Positions 1 to 6,314 of a stretch of DNA of 7,378 nucleotides are shown here, one piece after another; positions within the stretch are counted from its first letter, which is position 1, and each line of letters starts with the position of its first letter. The position numbers were made by a program, and so were the translations under genes. The notes under the pieces are model-generated. The model saw only the letters and a list, made by a program, of their open reading frames with translations. It searched no databases and was not told the origin of the DNA. Origin of the DNA: an uncultured Collinsella sp. (GTDB lineage Bacteria > Actinomycetota > Coriobacteriia > Coriobacteriales > Coriobacteriaceae); the NCBI GenBank assembly GCA_905204635.1, contig CAJLAN010000076.1:1-7378 (forward strand), in the 5' to 3' direction.

Positions 1-620
1 CTGCTCTGAATGCCAAGGGTGTGGTGACCAGCATCGGTCACTCCGACGCCACCTACGATGAGTGCATCGCCGCCATCAACGCCGGTGCCAGCTGCTTTAC
101 GCATACCTATAACGGTCAGCGCGGGCTGCATCACCGTGAGCCCGGTGTCGTGGGCGCTGCCATGTCCACGCCCGAGACCTACGCCGAGATCATCTGTGAC
201 GGCAAGCACGTTAACCCTGCCGCCATCAAGGCGCTGCTGCAGGCAAAGGGCTGGCAACACACGGTGCTCATCACTGACTGCCTGGGTTGCGGCGGCATGC
301 CCGAGGGCAGCTACACCAGTGGTGGCATGGACGTCATCATGAAGGACAACCTGTGCTGGCTCGCCGACGGCAAGAGCATTGCCGGCTCGGTGCTCACGCT
401 TGCCCAGGGCGTCAAGAACATCGTTGACTGGGGCATCGCCAGCGCCGATATCGCCATTCGCATGGCAACCGAGGTGCCGGCACGCTCCGCGCACATCGAG
501 GATAAGTGCGGCAGCATCATGCCGGGTCGCGACGCCGACTTTGTCGTGTTCGACCATGAGCTTACCCTCGTCGAGACGTATGTTGGCGGCCAGAGCGTCG
601 GCAACGCCTTTACCGAGTAA
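1..620 (+). CDS. nagA: N-acetylglucosamine/galactosamine-6-phosphate deacetylase, 3' part
   Basis: This cytoplasmic enzyme removes acetate from GlcNAc-6-P (or GalNAc-6-P), an early committed step of amino-sugar catabolism. The reading frame is open from base 3, so the gene enters from the left; about 205 codons are present against roughly 380 for the family, so the N-terminal half is missing. Family motifs are visible: GHSDAT with the metal-ligand His at 39-41, THTYNGQ with His at 102-104, DGKH with the substrate-contacting His at 207-209, and ITD with the catalytic Asp at 276-278. The C-terminal segment (ATEVPAR, then MPGRDADFVVFD) is the usual small beta-domain return. HTYNGQ replaces the more common H-x-F/Y-N-A-M, so it belongs to a side branch. 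Sequence alone does not separate GlcNAc-6-P from GalNAc-6-P as substrate; the LacC-type kinase nearby slightly favours the GalNAc route (inference). A paralogous remnant lies at 3347-3478. Confidence 0.93.
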   Translation, partial: ALNAKGVVTSIGHSDATYDECIAAINAGASCFTHTYNGQRGLHHREPGVVGAAMSTPETYAEIICDGKHVNPAAIKALLQAKGWQHTVLITDCLGCGGMPEGSYTSGGMDVIMKDNLCWLADGKSIAGSVLTLAQGVKNIVDWGIASADIAIRMATEVPARSAHIEDKCGSIMPGRDADFVVFDHELTLVETYVGGQSVGNAFTE

Positions 621-625
621 CGATA

Positions 626-664
626 GAAAAAGACGGCGGGCCCGAATCTGCTCGGACCCGCCGT
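626..664 (-). terminator. Intrinsic terminator of the flavodoxin gene (convergent with nagA)
   Basis: Bases 633-645 pair with 652-664 in a 13-position stem with one C-A mismatch and a 6-nt loop. The A-rich run at 627-631 becomes a U tract when read on the minus strand, so the hairpin mainly serves the minus-strand flavodoxin gene. On the + strand it could still help stop nagA transcription, although no T tract follows there. Confidence 0.8.
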
Positions 665-695
665 ATGGGTTAAACGCTCAAAAGCACCTTCACAG

Positions 696-1280
696 TTACA
701 GCTTGTTAGCGATCTTCTTTGCCGTGCGCTTGACGCCGGCCACCAGGCCTCCTGCAGGATGCTCCTTCTCGTATGCTAGGCGCTTCTCGCGCTTGGCGTA
801 CTCTTCGACGATGATGTCGCCATACTCGTCTTCGATCTTGTCGAAGAAGTCGACGGCGCCCTTAATTTCCTCAGCGGTCGGGTGTCCCTTTTGGACACCG
901 CCGGTGAGTTTGAACGGCCCCCACGTATCAAAGCCGGGGCAGCCGTAGACACCCATAAAGATGGCCTGCCTCATGCGGCAGATGCCATCGATATCCTTGC
1001 CGTACCACTTGTTTTTGCCACCGTAGGTCATAAGGCCAAACACCTTGTCCTGCGGCTGCAGCACGTTCGTGAGCACGCGTGCCATGTCCTTGTCGATCTC
1101 GGAGTAATAGATGCCCGTGGCGACACCGATCAGATGATATTCGTGCAGGTTGGGATACTCGTTTTTACCGAGCGTCTTCACATCGAGGGTATCGATCTCG
1201 GGGTGTGCCTCGACGATGGCGTCCACGAGCTTTTTCGTATTGCCGTGATGGCGCGAGGCGTAGAGGATGATGGTTCGCAT
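696..1280 (-). CDS. Flavodoxin-family protein
   Basis: A 194-residue cytoplasmic flavoprotein of the flavodoxin fold, expected to bind FMN and carry electrons; partner and substrate are unknown. It starts MRTIILYASRHHGNT: a hydrophobic first beta strand followed by the S-x-x-x-x-N-T phosphate-binding loop at residues 9-15. A TYGGKN segment lies at 85-90, and the CPGFDTWGPFK block at 114-124 is typical of a flavodoxin subfamily in anaerobes. The tail (residues 180-194) is lysine-rich. The ATG at 1278-1280 is chosen because AAAGG lies 7 nt upstream; an earlier in-frame ATG would add 10 residues ahead of the conserved strand and has no better ribosome binding site. It is transcribed divergently from the epimerase gene and convergently with nagA, so it is a single-gene unit. 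Nothing ties it to the sugar genes. Confidence 0.88.
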   Translation of the reverse strand: MRTIILYASRHHGNTKKLVDAIVEAHPEIDTLDVKTLGKNEYPNLHEYHLIGVATGIYYSEIDKDMARVLTNVLQPQDKVFGLMTYGGKNKWYGKDIDGICRMRQAIFMGVYGCPGFDTWGPFKLTGGVQKGHPTAEEIKGAVDFFDKIEDEYGDIIVEEYAKREKRLAYEKEHPAGGLVAGVKRTAKKIANKL

Positions 1281-1436
1281 AAGAAGGCCTTTCAGCTGTA
1301 ATTGCATCAATGTCTGTATGGTACCCCGTTACATGGCTGGGATACCGGACGCATCGATGAACGTGCGGGTTTGTCCTTTGGTTAGGGCCGAGACGGGTAC
1401 TTGCGAGCAAAAAGCAGTTGTTCGAAAGGATGGGCA

Positions 1437-2318
1437 ATGGAATACGCTCTCTCCAACGATTCGATTTCTATTAAGGTGTCCACGGCCGGTGGTTCGTTTA
1501 CCTCGATCGAGGCCGGAGGTCGCGAGTATCTGTGGCAGGGCGATCCCGCCGTGTGGTCCGGCCAGGCACCGATTTGCTTCCCGATTTGCGGAGGCTTGCG
1601 CGATAACAACGCCATGACGTTTGCCGGGCATCATGTAAAGCTCGCCCGCCATGGGTTTGCGCGCAAACAGGAGTGGAAGCTGCTGAGCCAGAGCGAGAAC
1701 GAGCTGGCGATGTGCCTGGCTTCGGAGGATAACGCCGCGCTGCTGAGCGATTATCCGTACCCGTTTAAGCTTGTCGCTCGTTATACGCTCGAGGACGCTG
1801 CCGTGCGCGTTTCCTACGAGGTCACCAACGAGGGCACCGAGGACATGCCGTTCTTTATTGGCGGTCATCCCGGCTTTAGGTGTCCGCTCGATGAGGGCGA
1901 GGCCTATACGGACTACGAGTTGCGCTTTGAGAAGGACGAGGCTGCGGAGCTCTGCACCGCTGTCCCTTCGACTGGCTTGATTGATGTGGACAGGCGCTCC
2001 AAGAACCCCATGGTGGGAAAGACACTGCCTCTGTCGCATGAGCTCTTCGATTTTGCGGAGACCATCTTTGATGTGCTCGAGAGCCGTCAGGTCACGCTTT
2101 CCAAGAAGGGCGAGGACAAAGGCGTTTGCCTGAGCTTTGAGGGCTTCCCGTATCTCATTGTGTGGAGTAAGCCCGAGGGCGATTTTGTGGCAGTTGAACC
2201 CTGGGGTGGCCTTTCGACCTGCTCCGATGAGGACGACGTGCTTGAGCATAAGCGCGGCTGCCTTGTCGCCAAGCCCAAGGAGACCGTCGTTCGCTCGTTC
2301 ACGATTGAGATTCTGTAA
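1437..2318 (+). CDS. Aldose 1-epimerase family protein, LacX type
   Basis: A 293-residue cytoplasmic sugar mutarotase-like protein, expected to interconvert alpha and beta anomers of an aldose or sugar phosphate. Landmarks of the LacX/YihR-like branch are ICFPICGGLRD at residues 46-56, HGFAR at 72-76, GGHPGF at 142-147 with the likely catalytic His144, and VEPWGG at about 253-258 with the likely catalytic Glu254. The ATG at 1437 is preferred over an upstream TTG because AAAGGA at 1425-1430 sits 6 nt before it and the homologous part begins directly after it. The gene is followed 59 nt later by the LacC-type kinase on the same strand, so the two are probably co-transcribed. In lactic acid bacteria lacX belongs to the same operon as lacC (family knowledge), which supports the pairing. 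The true sugar substrate cannot be read from the sequence. Confidence 0.88.
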   Translation: MEYALSNDSISIKVSTAGGSFTSIEAGGREYLWQGDPAVWSGQAPICFPICGGLRDNNAMTFAGHHVKLARHGFARKQEWKLLSQSENELAMCLASEDNAALLSDYPYPFKLVARYTLEDAAVRVSYEVTNEGTEDMPFFIGGHPGFRCPLDEGEAYTDYELRFEKDEAAELCTAVPSTGLIDVDRRSKNPMVGKTLPLSHELFDFAETIFDVLESRQVTLSKKGEDKGVCLSFEGFPYLIVWSKPEGDFVAVEPWGGLSTCSDEDDVLEHKRGCLVAKPKETVVRSFTIEIL

Positions 2319-2338
2319 TTCCGTTTTGTCGACTCGTA

Positions 2339-2362
2339 TCGCGAGGCACAAGGAGCCTGCGA
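2339..2362 (+). other. Small stem-loop ahead of the lacC ribosome binding site
   Basis: TCGC and AGGC (2339-2342, 2344-2347) pair with GCCT and GCGA (2355-2362) around a 7-nt loop, with one bulged G. It ends 3 nt before the AAGGAG ribosome binding site at 2366-2371. There is no T tract, so it is not a terminator; it could be an RNA processing or stability element in the epimerase-lacC transcript. Short enough to be chance. Confidence 0.3.
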
Positions 2363-2377
2363 GATAAGGAGCTAAAA

Positions 2378-3313
2378 ATGATCCTCACCGTTACGATGAA
2401 CCCGTCTGTCGATACGCGCTATCAGCTCGATGAGCTCGTCATCGACGACGTCAACCGTGTGACGCCCGAAAAGACCGCCGGCGGCAAGGGCCTTAACGTA
2501 GCCCGCGTCCTTGGTCAGTTGGGCGACGATGTTGTGGCAACCGGCCTGCTTGGTGGCCATATGGGCGCCTATATGGCCGAGCTCATGGACGCTAACGGCA
2601 TTAAGAATGATTTTGTGCCCATCAAGGGCGAGACTCGCATTTGCCTCAACATCCTCCACGCCGGCAACCAGACCGAGCTGCTCGAGAGCGGCCCGACGAT
2701 TGCCCCCGAGGAGCTCGATGCCTTTACCGCAAAGTTCGCCGAGCTTGCAGGCAAGGCCGATGTCGTCACCATCTCGGGTTCGCTGCCCCGCGGCGTCGAG
2801 GCGGACTACTATGCCAAGATCACGGGCATTGCCGAGAACGCCGGCGCCAAGGTGCTGCTCGATACCTCGGGTGCTTCGCTCGAGGCCGCCCTTAAGTCCG
2901 AAATTAAGCCCGAGCTGGTCAAGCCTAATCTGACCGAGATTAACGGCCTTCTGGGCACGAGCTTTACCACCGACGATGTGGACGAGCTCCGCGCCGCACT
3001 TGCCTCTGACGCCCGCTTCTCCGATATCCCCTGGGTCGTCGTGTCCATGGGTGCCGCCGGTTCCGTGGGCTTCCACAATGGCCGTGCGTTCCGCGCCAAG
3101 ACTCCCGATATCCCCGCCGTTAACGCTACGGGCTCTGGCGACTCCACTATCGCAGGCTTCGCGCATGCCATCGCTGCTGGCGCAGACGACGAGACGGTAC
3201 TGCGTACCGCCAACACCTGCGGCAAGCTCAATGCCATGGATCCCATGACCGGCCATCTGGTCATGGACCGTTGGGACGAGGTCTACAACGGCGTTGTCGT
3301 GACCGAGCTGTAA
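2378..3313 (+). CDS. lacC: Tagatose-6-phosphate kinase (LacC-type PfkB-family hexose kinase)
   Basis: A 311-residue cytoplasmic kinase of the ribokinase/PfkB superfamily, expected to make tagatose-1,6-bisphosphate from tagatose-6-phosphate with ATP. Motifs in order: NPSVD at residues 8-12, TAGGKGLNV at 33-41 (PfkB signature 1), ISGSLPRG at 132-139, KPN at 182-184, SMGAAG at 223-228, and the anion-hole motif TGSGDST at 251-257 with catalytic Asp255. The N-terminus (MILTVTMNPSVD, then DDVNRV and KTAGGKGLNV) resembles streptococcal and staphylococcal LacC more closely than FruK as I recall them. AAGGAG at 2366-2371, 6 nt before the ATG, fixes the start. 1-Phosphofructokinase is the main alternative. 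No tagatose-bisphosphate aldolase gene is in the window, so that step must be encoded elsewhere. Confidence 0.88.
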   Translation: MILTVTMNPSVDTRYQLDELVIDDVNRVTPEKTAGGKGLNVARVLGQLGDDVVATGLLGGHMGAYMAELMDANGIKNDFVPIKGETRICLNILHAGNQTELLESGPTIAPEELDAFTAKFAELAGKADVVTISGSLPRGVEADYYAKITGIAENAGAKVLLDTSGASLEAALKSEIKPELVKPNLTEINGLLGTSFTTDDVDELRAALASDARFSDIPWVVVSMGAAGSVGFHNGRAFRAKTPDIPAVNATGSGDSTIAGFAHAIAAGADDETVLRTANTCGKLNAMDPMTGHLVMDRWDEVYNGVVVTEL

Positions 3314-3346
3314 GAGCTTGGGTGACGGCCCCGGCATCGCTTGCTA

Positions 3347-3478
3347 GCTCATGTCGACGACAAGTGCGGTAGCATTATGCCGGGGCGCGACGCCGAGTTT
3401 GTCGTGTTCAATCCCGACCTTACCCTGGTCGAGGCGTATGTGGGTGGCAACAGCGTCGGTAACGCGTTTGCCGAGTAG
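3347..3478 (+). pseudogene. C-terminal remnant of a second nagA-like deacetylase gene
   Basis: This frame encodes 43 residues ending in a stop and aligns without gaps to the last 43 residues of the nagA at the left edge (489-620). By hand count 34 of 43 residues and about 108 of 132 bases match, including the DKCGSIMPGRDA block and the YVGG-SVGNAF ending. A stop at 3323-3325 closes the frame upstream, and weak similarity around CCGGCA at 3331-3336 suggests the homology began slightly earlier with an indel. No ribosome binding site or credible start exists, and all catalytic residues are missing. Many differences are silent or conservative, so the parent gene was functional before truncation. 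It is not a recent copy of the left-hand nagA. It lies between lacC and the YhcH-family gene, suggesting a full deacetylase gene once belonged to this cluster (inference). Confidence 0.85.
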
Positions 3479-3510
3479 CCGCCAAAGAAGCGATCCGAGA
3501 GGGGATTTAG

Positions 3511-3984
3511 ATGATTTACGGTGCATTGGGCGATATCGAGGAGTATCGCGGAATGCTCAAGGGCCTCGACGTGTTGATCGACTGGCTCGAGGAGAACGAC
3601 CCGGCGGAGCTCGAGGTCGGCAGCCATCCGATTCTGGGCGACAAGGTCTATGCGAACGTCATGGCTCCCACGACGCGTCCCGAGGCCGAGGCTCACTATG
3701 AGACGCATCAGCGCTATCACGACCTGCAGATCGATGTCGAGGGTCGCGAGGCCTTTAAGGTTGCCACGGGCAGCCTGACGTTGGTTCAGGAGTTTGACGA
3801 GAAGGACGACTACGATCTGGTCGATTCCGATGCTTCGATCGCCGGCGATCTTGCCGACGACAAGTTCGCGCTGTTTGTTGCCGGCGAGCCTCACATGCCC
3901 ACGCTCGAGTTCCCGGGCGATGGCGCACAGCCGGTCAAGAAGATCTGCTTTAAGCTGCTTGCAGACGCTTACTGGGAGGAGTAG
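3511..3984 (+). CDS. YhcH/YjgK/YiaL (EbgC-like) family protein
   Basis: A 157-residue cytoplasmic protein of the DUF386/cupin-like family, close in length to E. coli YhcH. Members sit with sialic acid, galactoside or pentose catabolic genes, and some act as sugar anomerases (family knowledge). The conserved metal/ligand region is visible as YETHQRYHDLQ at residues 63-73, with Glu64, His66 and His70, followed by EGREAF at 77-82. The second conserved site is GEPHMP at 125-130 with His128, then VKKICFKL at 142-149 forms the last strand. The ATG at 3511 follows a purine-rich GAGAGGGG at 3497-3504 with about 6 nt spacing. It is the last gene of the + strand cluster and is followed by a strong terminator. 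A role in amino-sugar or galactose anomer conversion beside the deacetylase and epimerase is inferred from context. Confidence 0.88.
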   Translation: MIYGALGDIEEYRGMLKGLDVLIDWLEENDPAELEVGSHPILGDKVYANVMAPTTRPEAEAHYETHQRYHDLQIDVEGREAFKVATGSLTLVQEFDEKDDYDLVDSDASIAGDLADDKFALFVAGEPHMPTLEFPGDGAQPVKKICFKLLADAYWEE

Positions 3985-4042
3985 CGCACTGCTCGGCTGA
4001 GCTGCTCGTCTGATGACGTGATTCCATTGAGGAGCGCGCTTG

Positions 4043-4093
4043 AGCCCCGTTAATCGCGGTTCCCTTGGGGATTGCGGTTGGCGGGGCTTTTTT
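4043..4093 (+). terminator. Intrinsic terminator of the lacX-lacC-yhcH cluster
   Basis: AGCCCCG at 4043-4049 pairs with CGGGGCT at 4082-4088. The stem continues inward through 4057/4074 to 15 pairs, including three G-T wobbles, and could extend further with more wobbles toward a 4-nt loop at 4064-4067. Six T residues at 4088-4093 follow directly. This is a strong rho-independent terminator on the + strand, 58 nt after the YhcH-family stop codon. Confidence 0.9.
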
Positions 4094-4159
4094 GTTGAGT
4101 AGGGGAGTTGCCGGCGGCGTTGTGCTTGGATTGGCGGATATGCGCCCGAAATTGGCAAC

Positions 4160-4182
4160 AAAAAAGCCGCCCGAAGGCGGCT
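4160..4182 (-). terminator. Intrinsic terminator of tRNA-Thr
   Basis: AGCCGCC at 4165-4171 pairs with GGCGGCT at 4176-4182. Read on the minus strand the loop is UUCG closed by C-G, the exceptionally stable tetraloop. The A run at 4160-4165 gives six U residues at the end of the minus-strand transcript. It lies 9 nt past the tRNA CCA end. Confidence 0.92.
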
Positions 4183-4191
4183 ATTGTGCAA

Positions 4192-4267
4192 TGGAGCCAG
4201 CGACCGGGCTCGAACCGGTGACCCCCGCTTTACGAGAGCGGTGCTCTACCAACTGAGCTACGCTGGC
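4192..4267 (-). tRNA. tRNA-Thr (anticodon CGU)
   Basis: The minus strand folds into a complete 76-nt cloverleaf. The acceptor stem GCCAGCG pairs with CGCTGGC, and the D stem GCTC/GAGC encloses a GG-containing loop. The anticodon stem CCGCT/AGCGG has loop CTCGTAA, and the T stem ACCGG/CCGGT has loop TTCGAGC. Anticodon CGT reads codon ACG, so it is threonine. G1-C72 and C2-G71 agree with known threonine identity pairs. The discriminator is U and the terminal CCA is encoded at 4192-4194. It is a single gene with its own terminator downstream. Confidence 0.96.
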
Positions 4268-4306
4268 GGCCATATGGTGACGCAACTGAGGCGTCAACGG
4301 CTGTCT

Positions 4307-4335
4307 ATGATACGGGACATCGCAAATCCGCGCAA
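4307..4335 (-). promoter_or_regulatory. Candidate promoter for tRNA-Thr
   Basis: On the minus strand a -35-like TTGCGC (4330-4335) and a -10-like TATCAT (4307-4312) are separated by exactly 17 nt. Transcription would start near 4300, leaving a 5' leader of roughly 33 nt before the mature tRNA end at 4267. The -10 matches the consensus at 5 of 6 positions; the -35 matches only TTG. Confidence 0.45.
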
Positions 4336-4424
4336 GTGTTCTGACGGCTTTTCTCACTTTAAATGCACTAATATTAGAGGCGTGATGTCTTGCTCTTACG
4401 GGTCTCAAGCAGAATGGGGCAGCG

Positions 4425-4907
4425 ATGGCACAACCCAAGATCCTTCTTACACGTATCGATGACCGTTTCATTTACGGGCAAGACGTTGAGCTGTGGAACG
4501 AAGCCGTGGGCTCCAACCTTGTCCTAATCGTCAACGACGAGATTGCGGCGGATTCGCGCCAATGGGCACCCATGAGGGTGGCGGCGCCAGAAGGCGTTTG
4601 GACAAGGTTTTTCTCGGTGCAAAGGGCCATCGACATCATTCATACCGCAACGCCGCGCCAATTGATTCTGATCATGGTGGCCTCACCCGCCGATGCACTC
4701 GCGCTGGTTAAGGGTGGCGTGCCGATCACCAAGATCAGCATTGGCCATATGCAGGCAGGGGAGGGCAAGCATCCCGCAGTGCCCGCAGTCGCCACAGACG
4801 ATGCGGACGTCGCTGCTCTCAGAGAGCTGCAAAAGCTCGGCATAGAACTAGAAATCCGCTATCTCCCCAGCTCCAATCCCGACCCCATCGGCAATCTGTT
4901 CAACTGA
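4425..4907 (+). CDS. Stand-alone mannose/fructose/sorbose-family PTS EIIB-like protein with Tyr at the phospho-His site
   Basis: A 160-residue cytoplasmic protein covering the complete EIIB domain of the mannose (ManXYZ/Aga/Sor) PTS family. Diagnostic features are the N-terminal ILLTRIDDRFI at residues 6-16, VNDE at 36-39, AAPEGV at 53-58, the ITKISIGHM strand at 101-109, and the C-terminal LGIELEIRYLPSS at 138-150. Such domains accept phosphate from EIIA on the His of R-I-D-x-R-L-I-H-G-Q and pass it to sugar. Here codon 17 is TAC, giving FIYGQ, so the acceptor His is absent, and the usual Val after Gln is Asp20. The GNMHFSEGK block of typical members is replaced by GHMQAGEGK. No EIIA, EIIC or EIID is adjacent. 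It is therefore probably not a normal phosphocarrier: either a decaying paralogue or one repurposed for regulation. The intact full-length frame favours retention. Only a weak GGGG precedes the ATG, and a TAATAT at 4369-4374 could be a -10 box. Confidence 0.85.
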   Translation: MAQPKILLTRIDDRFIYGQDVELWNEAVGSNLVLIVNDEIAADSRQWAPMRVAAPEGVWTRFFSVQRAIDIIHTATPRQLILIMVASPADALALVKGGVPITKISIGHMQAGEGKHPAVPAVATDDADVAALRELQKLGIELEIRYLPSSNPDPIGNLFN

Positions 4908-4971
4908 TCCCTTGGGGACGGAGAAAAACGAATCATTTTGCCCTTGCGAGGGACGCGTGCGATGCTGCCTG

Positions 4972-5128
4972 TCAAAAACAATGCCCATTTACTACGTTTG
5001 ATCGGCTATCGCCGAGCATGTCGAATTTGAGAAAAACAAAACCGCAGGTAGGTGGCTCGCGAATTTAGCAAAAACCGGTGCATGGTCGAGCATCCCGGGC
5101 TAAACGTAGTAAATGGGCATTGTTTTGA
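4972..5128. repeat. About 155-bp non-coding element bounded by perfect 25-bp inverted repeats
   Basis: Bases 4975-4999 are the exact reverse complement of 5102-5126, with core AATGCCCATTTACTACGTTT. The match extends outward by TC/GA if one extra A at 4974 is bulged. The 102-nt interior has a small hairpin at 5002-5015 (TCGGC-TATC-GCCGA) and an imperfect direct repeat, CGAATTT-x3-AAAAAC at 5022-5037 and 5060-5075. It contains no ORF, no transposase and no clear target-site duplication. The gene-free stretch 4908-5233 otherwise holds only a plain spacer (4908-4971) and the galM terminator. Possible natures are a MITE or other dispersed palindromic unit, or a long structured RNA at the end of the EIIB transcript. 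Confidence 0.85.
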
Positions 5129-5171
5129 TATGTCACTCATATAGTCACAGCGAAATTGAGCCCAAAAGATG

Positions 5172-5207
5172 AAAAAACGCCCGTCGGCGGTGGTGCCGGC
5201 GGGCGTT
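5172..5207 (-). terminator. Intrinsic terminator of galM
   Basis: AACGCCCGTCGGC at 5176-5188 pairs over 13 positions with 5195-5207 around a 6-nt loop, with one non-Watson-Crick position (T5184 opposite G5199). The A run at 5172-5177 reads as a six-U tail on the minus strand. It begins 27 nt beyond the galM stop codon. Confidence 0.88.
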
Positions 5208-5233
5208 GCTGTGCAATATGTCGCGTTGTGGGC

Positions 5234-6286
5234 CTAGTGCCTCATAAAGTGGTATTCGATCACATTGCTGTATGGGTGACCCGGGCCCACAATGCCCTGC
5301 GGGAACAGCGGCTGGTGCGGCGTGTCGGGGTACATCTCTGCCTCGAGGGCAAAGCCGGCGCCCCAGCTATAGTTGGCATCGTCCTTGGCGTGCTCGTCGC
5401 CCAGCCAATTGCCAGTGTAGAGCTGCACGCCCGGGGCGGTGGTGTAGTAGTCCAGCTCGCGGCCGGTCCACATCTCCTCGACATGCAGGGCGCGGCGCAG
5501 GTTGCGACCGTATTGATAGTCATCGATGCACAGGCAGTGGTCGTAGCCGCGTGCCTGCTTAATCTGCGGATCGTCGGCCTCCATGCCAGGCGCGACGGGG
5601 CGCAGCTCACGGAAGTCAAATGGCGTGCCCTCGACCGGAGCAATCTCGCCGGTGGGGATGTTCTGCTCGTTGATGGGCAGGTAGTGGGCAGCGTTAGCAA
5701 CAAAGAAGTGCTCACAGTCCATTCCGGCGTTATGGCCGGCAAGGTTAAAGTACGTGTGGTTGGTCATGGCCACGTAGGTGGCGCGGTCGCTCTCGCAGCC
5801 GTATTCGATACGGAAGCAGCCGGTGCGCGTCACGGTAAACACGGCCGTAAAGGTGCGGTTGCCGGGAAGACCCAGCTCACCGTCCTCAAGCGAGGTGGTC
5901 ATGCGCACGGCATTGTGGACCTCGTCGAGCTCAACGTCCCACACGCGCTTGTGCAGGCCGTGCTCAAGGTCGCTGTGCAGGTTGTTGACGCCCTCGTTGG
6001 CCGGCATATGCCAGTCCGTGCCGGCGATGGTGATCGTGGCGCCCGCAGTGCGGTTGGCCACGGGGCCGATGGTCGCGCCAAAGCAGGCGGGGTTGTCAAA
6101 GTAATCCTCGAGCTTATCGAAGCCCAGCACCACATCGCGCACGTTGCCGGGGATGTCGGGCACGTCGATGCCCAGCACGGTGGCGCCAAAGTCCATAATG
6201 CGAACGCAGATCTCGGGCCCGTTGAGGGTGTAACGATGAACGGGGGTACCGCACGGCGCGGTGCCGAAAAGCTCGGAAGTGATCAT
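5234..6286 (-). CDS. galM: Galactose mutarotase (aldose 1-epimerase, GalM type)
   Basis: A 350-residue cytoplasmic enzyme that interconverts alpha- and beta-galactose (and glucose) ahead of the Leloir pathway or phosphorylation. Length and motifs fit the classical GalM family: GPVANRTAGA at residues 74-83, NNLHSD at 101-106 with His104, MTNHTYFNL at 174-182 with catalytic His177, YDHCL at 248-252, GVQLYTGNWL at 286-295, and FALEAEMYPD at 312-321 with the catalytic base Glu315. The ATG at 6284-6286 is chosen because AGGA lies about 5 nt upstream and the family start aligns there; a longer in-frame ATG at 6346 adds 20 non-conserved residues. It is divergent from the LacR-like regulator, with its own terminator downstream. 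It is a different branch from the LacX-type protein in this window, so the organism carries both. Confidence 0.93.
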   Translation of the reverse strand: MITSELFGTAPCGTPVHRYTLNGPEICVRIMDFGATVLGIDVPDIPGNVRDVVLGFDKLEDYFDNPACFGATIGPVANRTAGATITIAGTDWHMPANEGVNNLHSDLEHGLHKRVWDVELDEVHNAVRMTTSLEDGELGLPGNRTFTAVFTVTRTGCFRIEYGCESDRATYVAMTNHTYFNLAGHNAGMDCEHFFVANAAHYLPINEQNIPTGEIAPVEGTPFDFRELRPVAPGMEADDPQIKQARGYDHCLCIDDYQYGRNLRRALHVEEMWTGRELDYYTTAPGVQLYTGNWLGDEHAKDDANYSWGAGFALEAEMYPDTPHQPLFPQGIVGPGHPYSNVIEYHFMRH

Positions 6287-6314
6287 TTGGTTCCTAACAT
6301 CGAGGTATTTCCGA

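Noticed and set aside
1329..2351. 340-codon minus-strand open frame opposite the LacX-type epimerase
   Set aside because: Antisense shadow of a GC-rich gene; no recognisable motif. The + strand frame has HGFAR, GGHPGF and VEPW.
2372..3337. 321-codon minus-strand open frame opposite lacC
   Set aside because: Antisense shadow; the + strand frame carries the full PfkB motif set and a good ribosome binding site.
3323..3510. Possible small expressed ORF from the nagA remnant (in-frame TTG at 3341 or ATG at 3377)
   Set aside because: No ribosome binding site precedes either codon, and the encoded piece is only the non-catalytic C-terminal strand region of a deacetylase.
4065..4256. 63-codon + strand frame
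   Set aside because: It begins inside the cluster terminator and runs through the tRNA terminator and the tRNA gene, so it is not coding.
4192..4267. tRNA-Thr as an attachment site of an integrated element
   Set aside because: No repeat of the tRNA 3' end was seen elsewhere in the window, and no integrase or phage-like gene is nearby.
4061..4918. TCCCTTGGGGA present twice (4061-4071 and 4908-4918)
   Set aside because: An 11-bp near-palindrome; the first copy is part of a terminator hairpin. Two copies are too little to call a repeat family, although a genome count would settle it.
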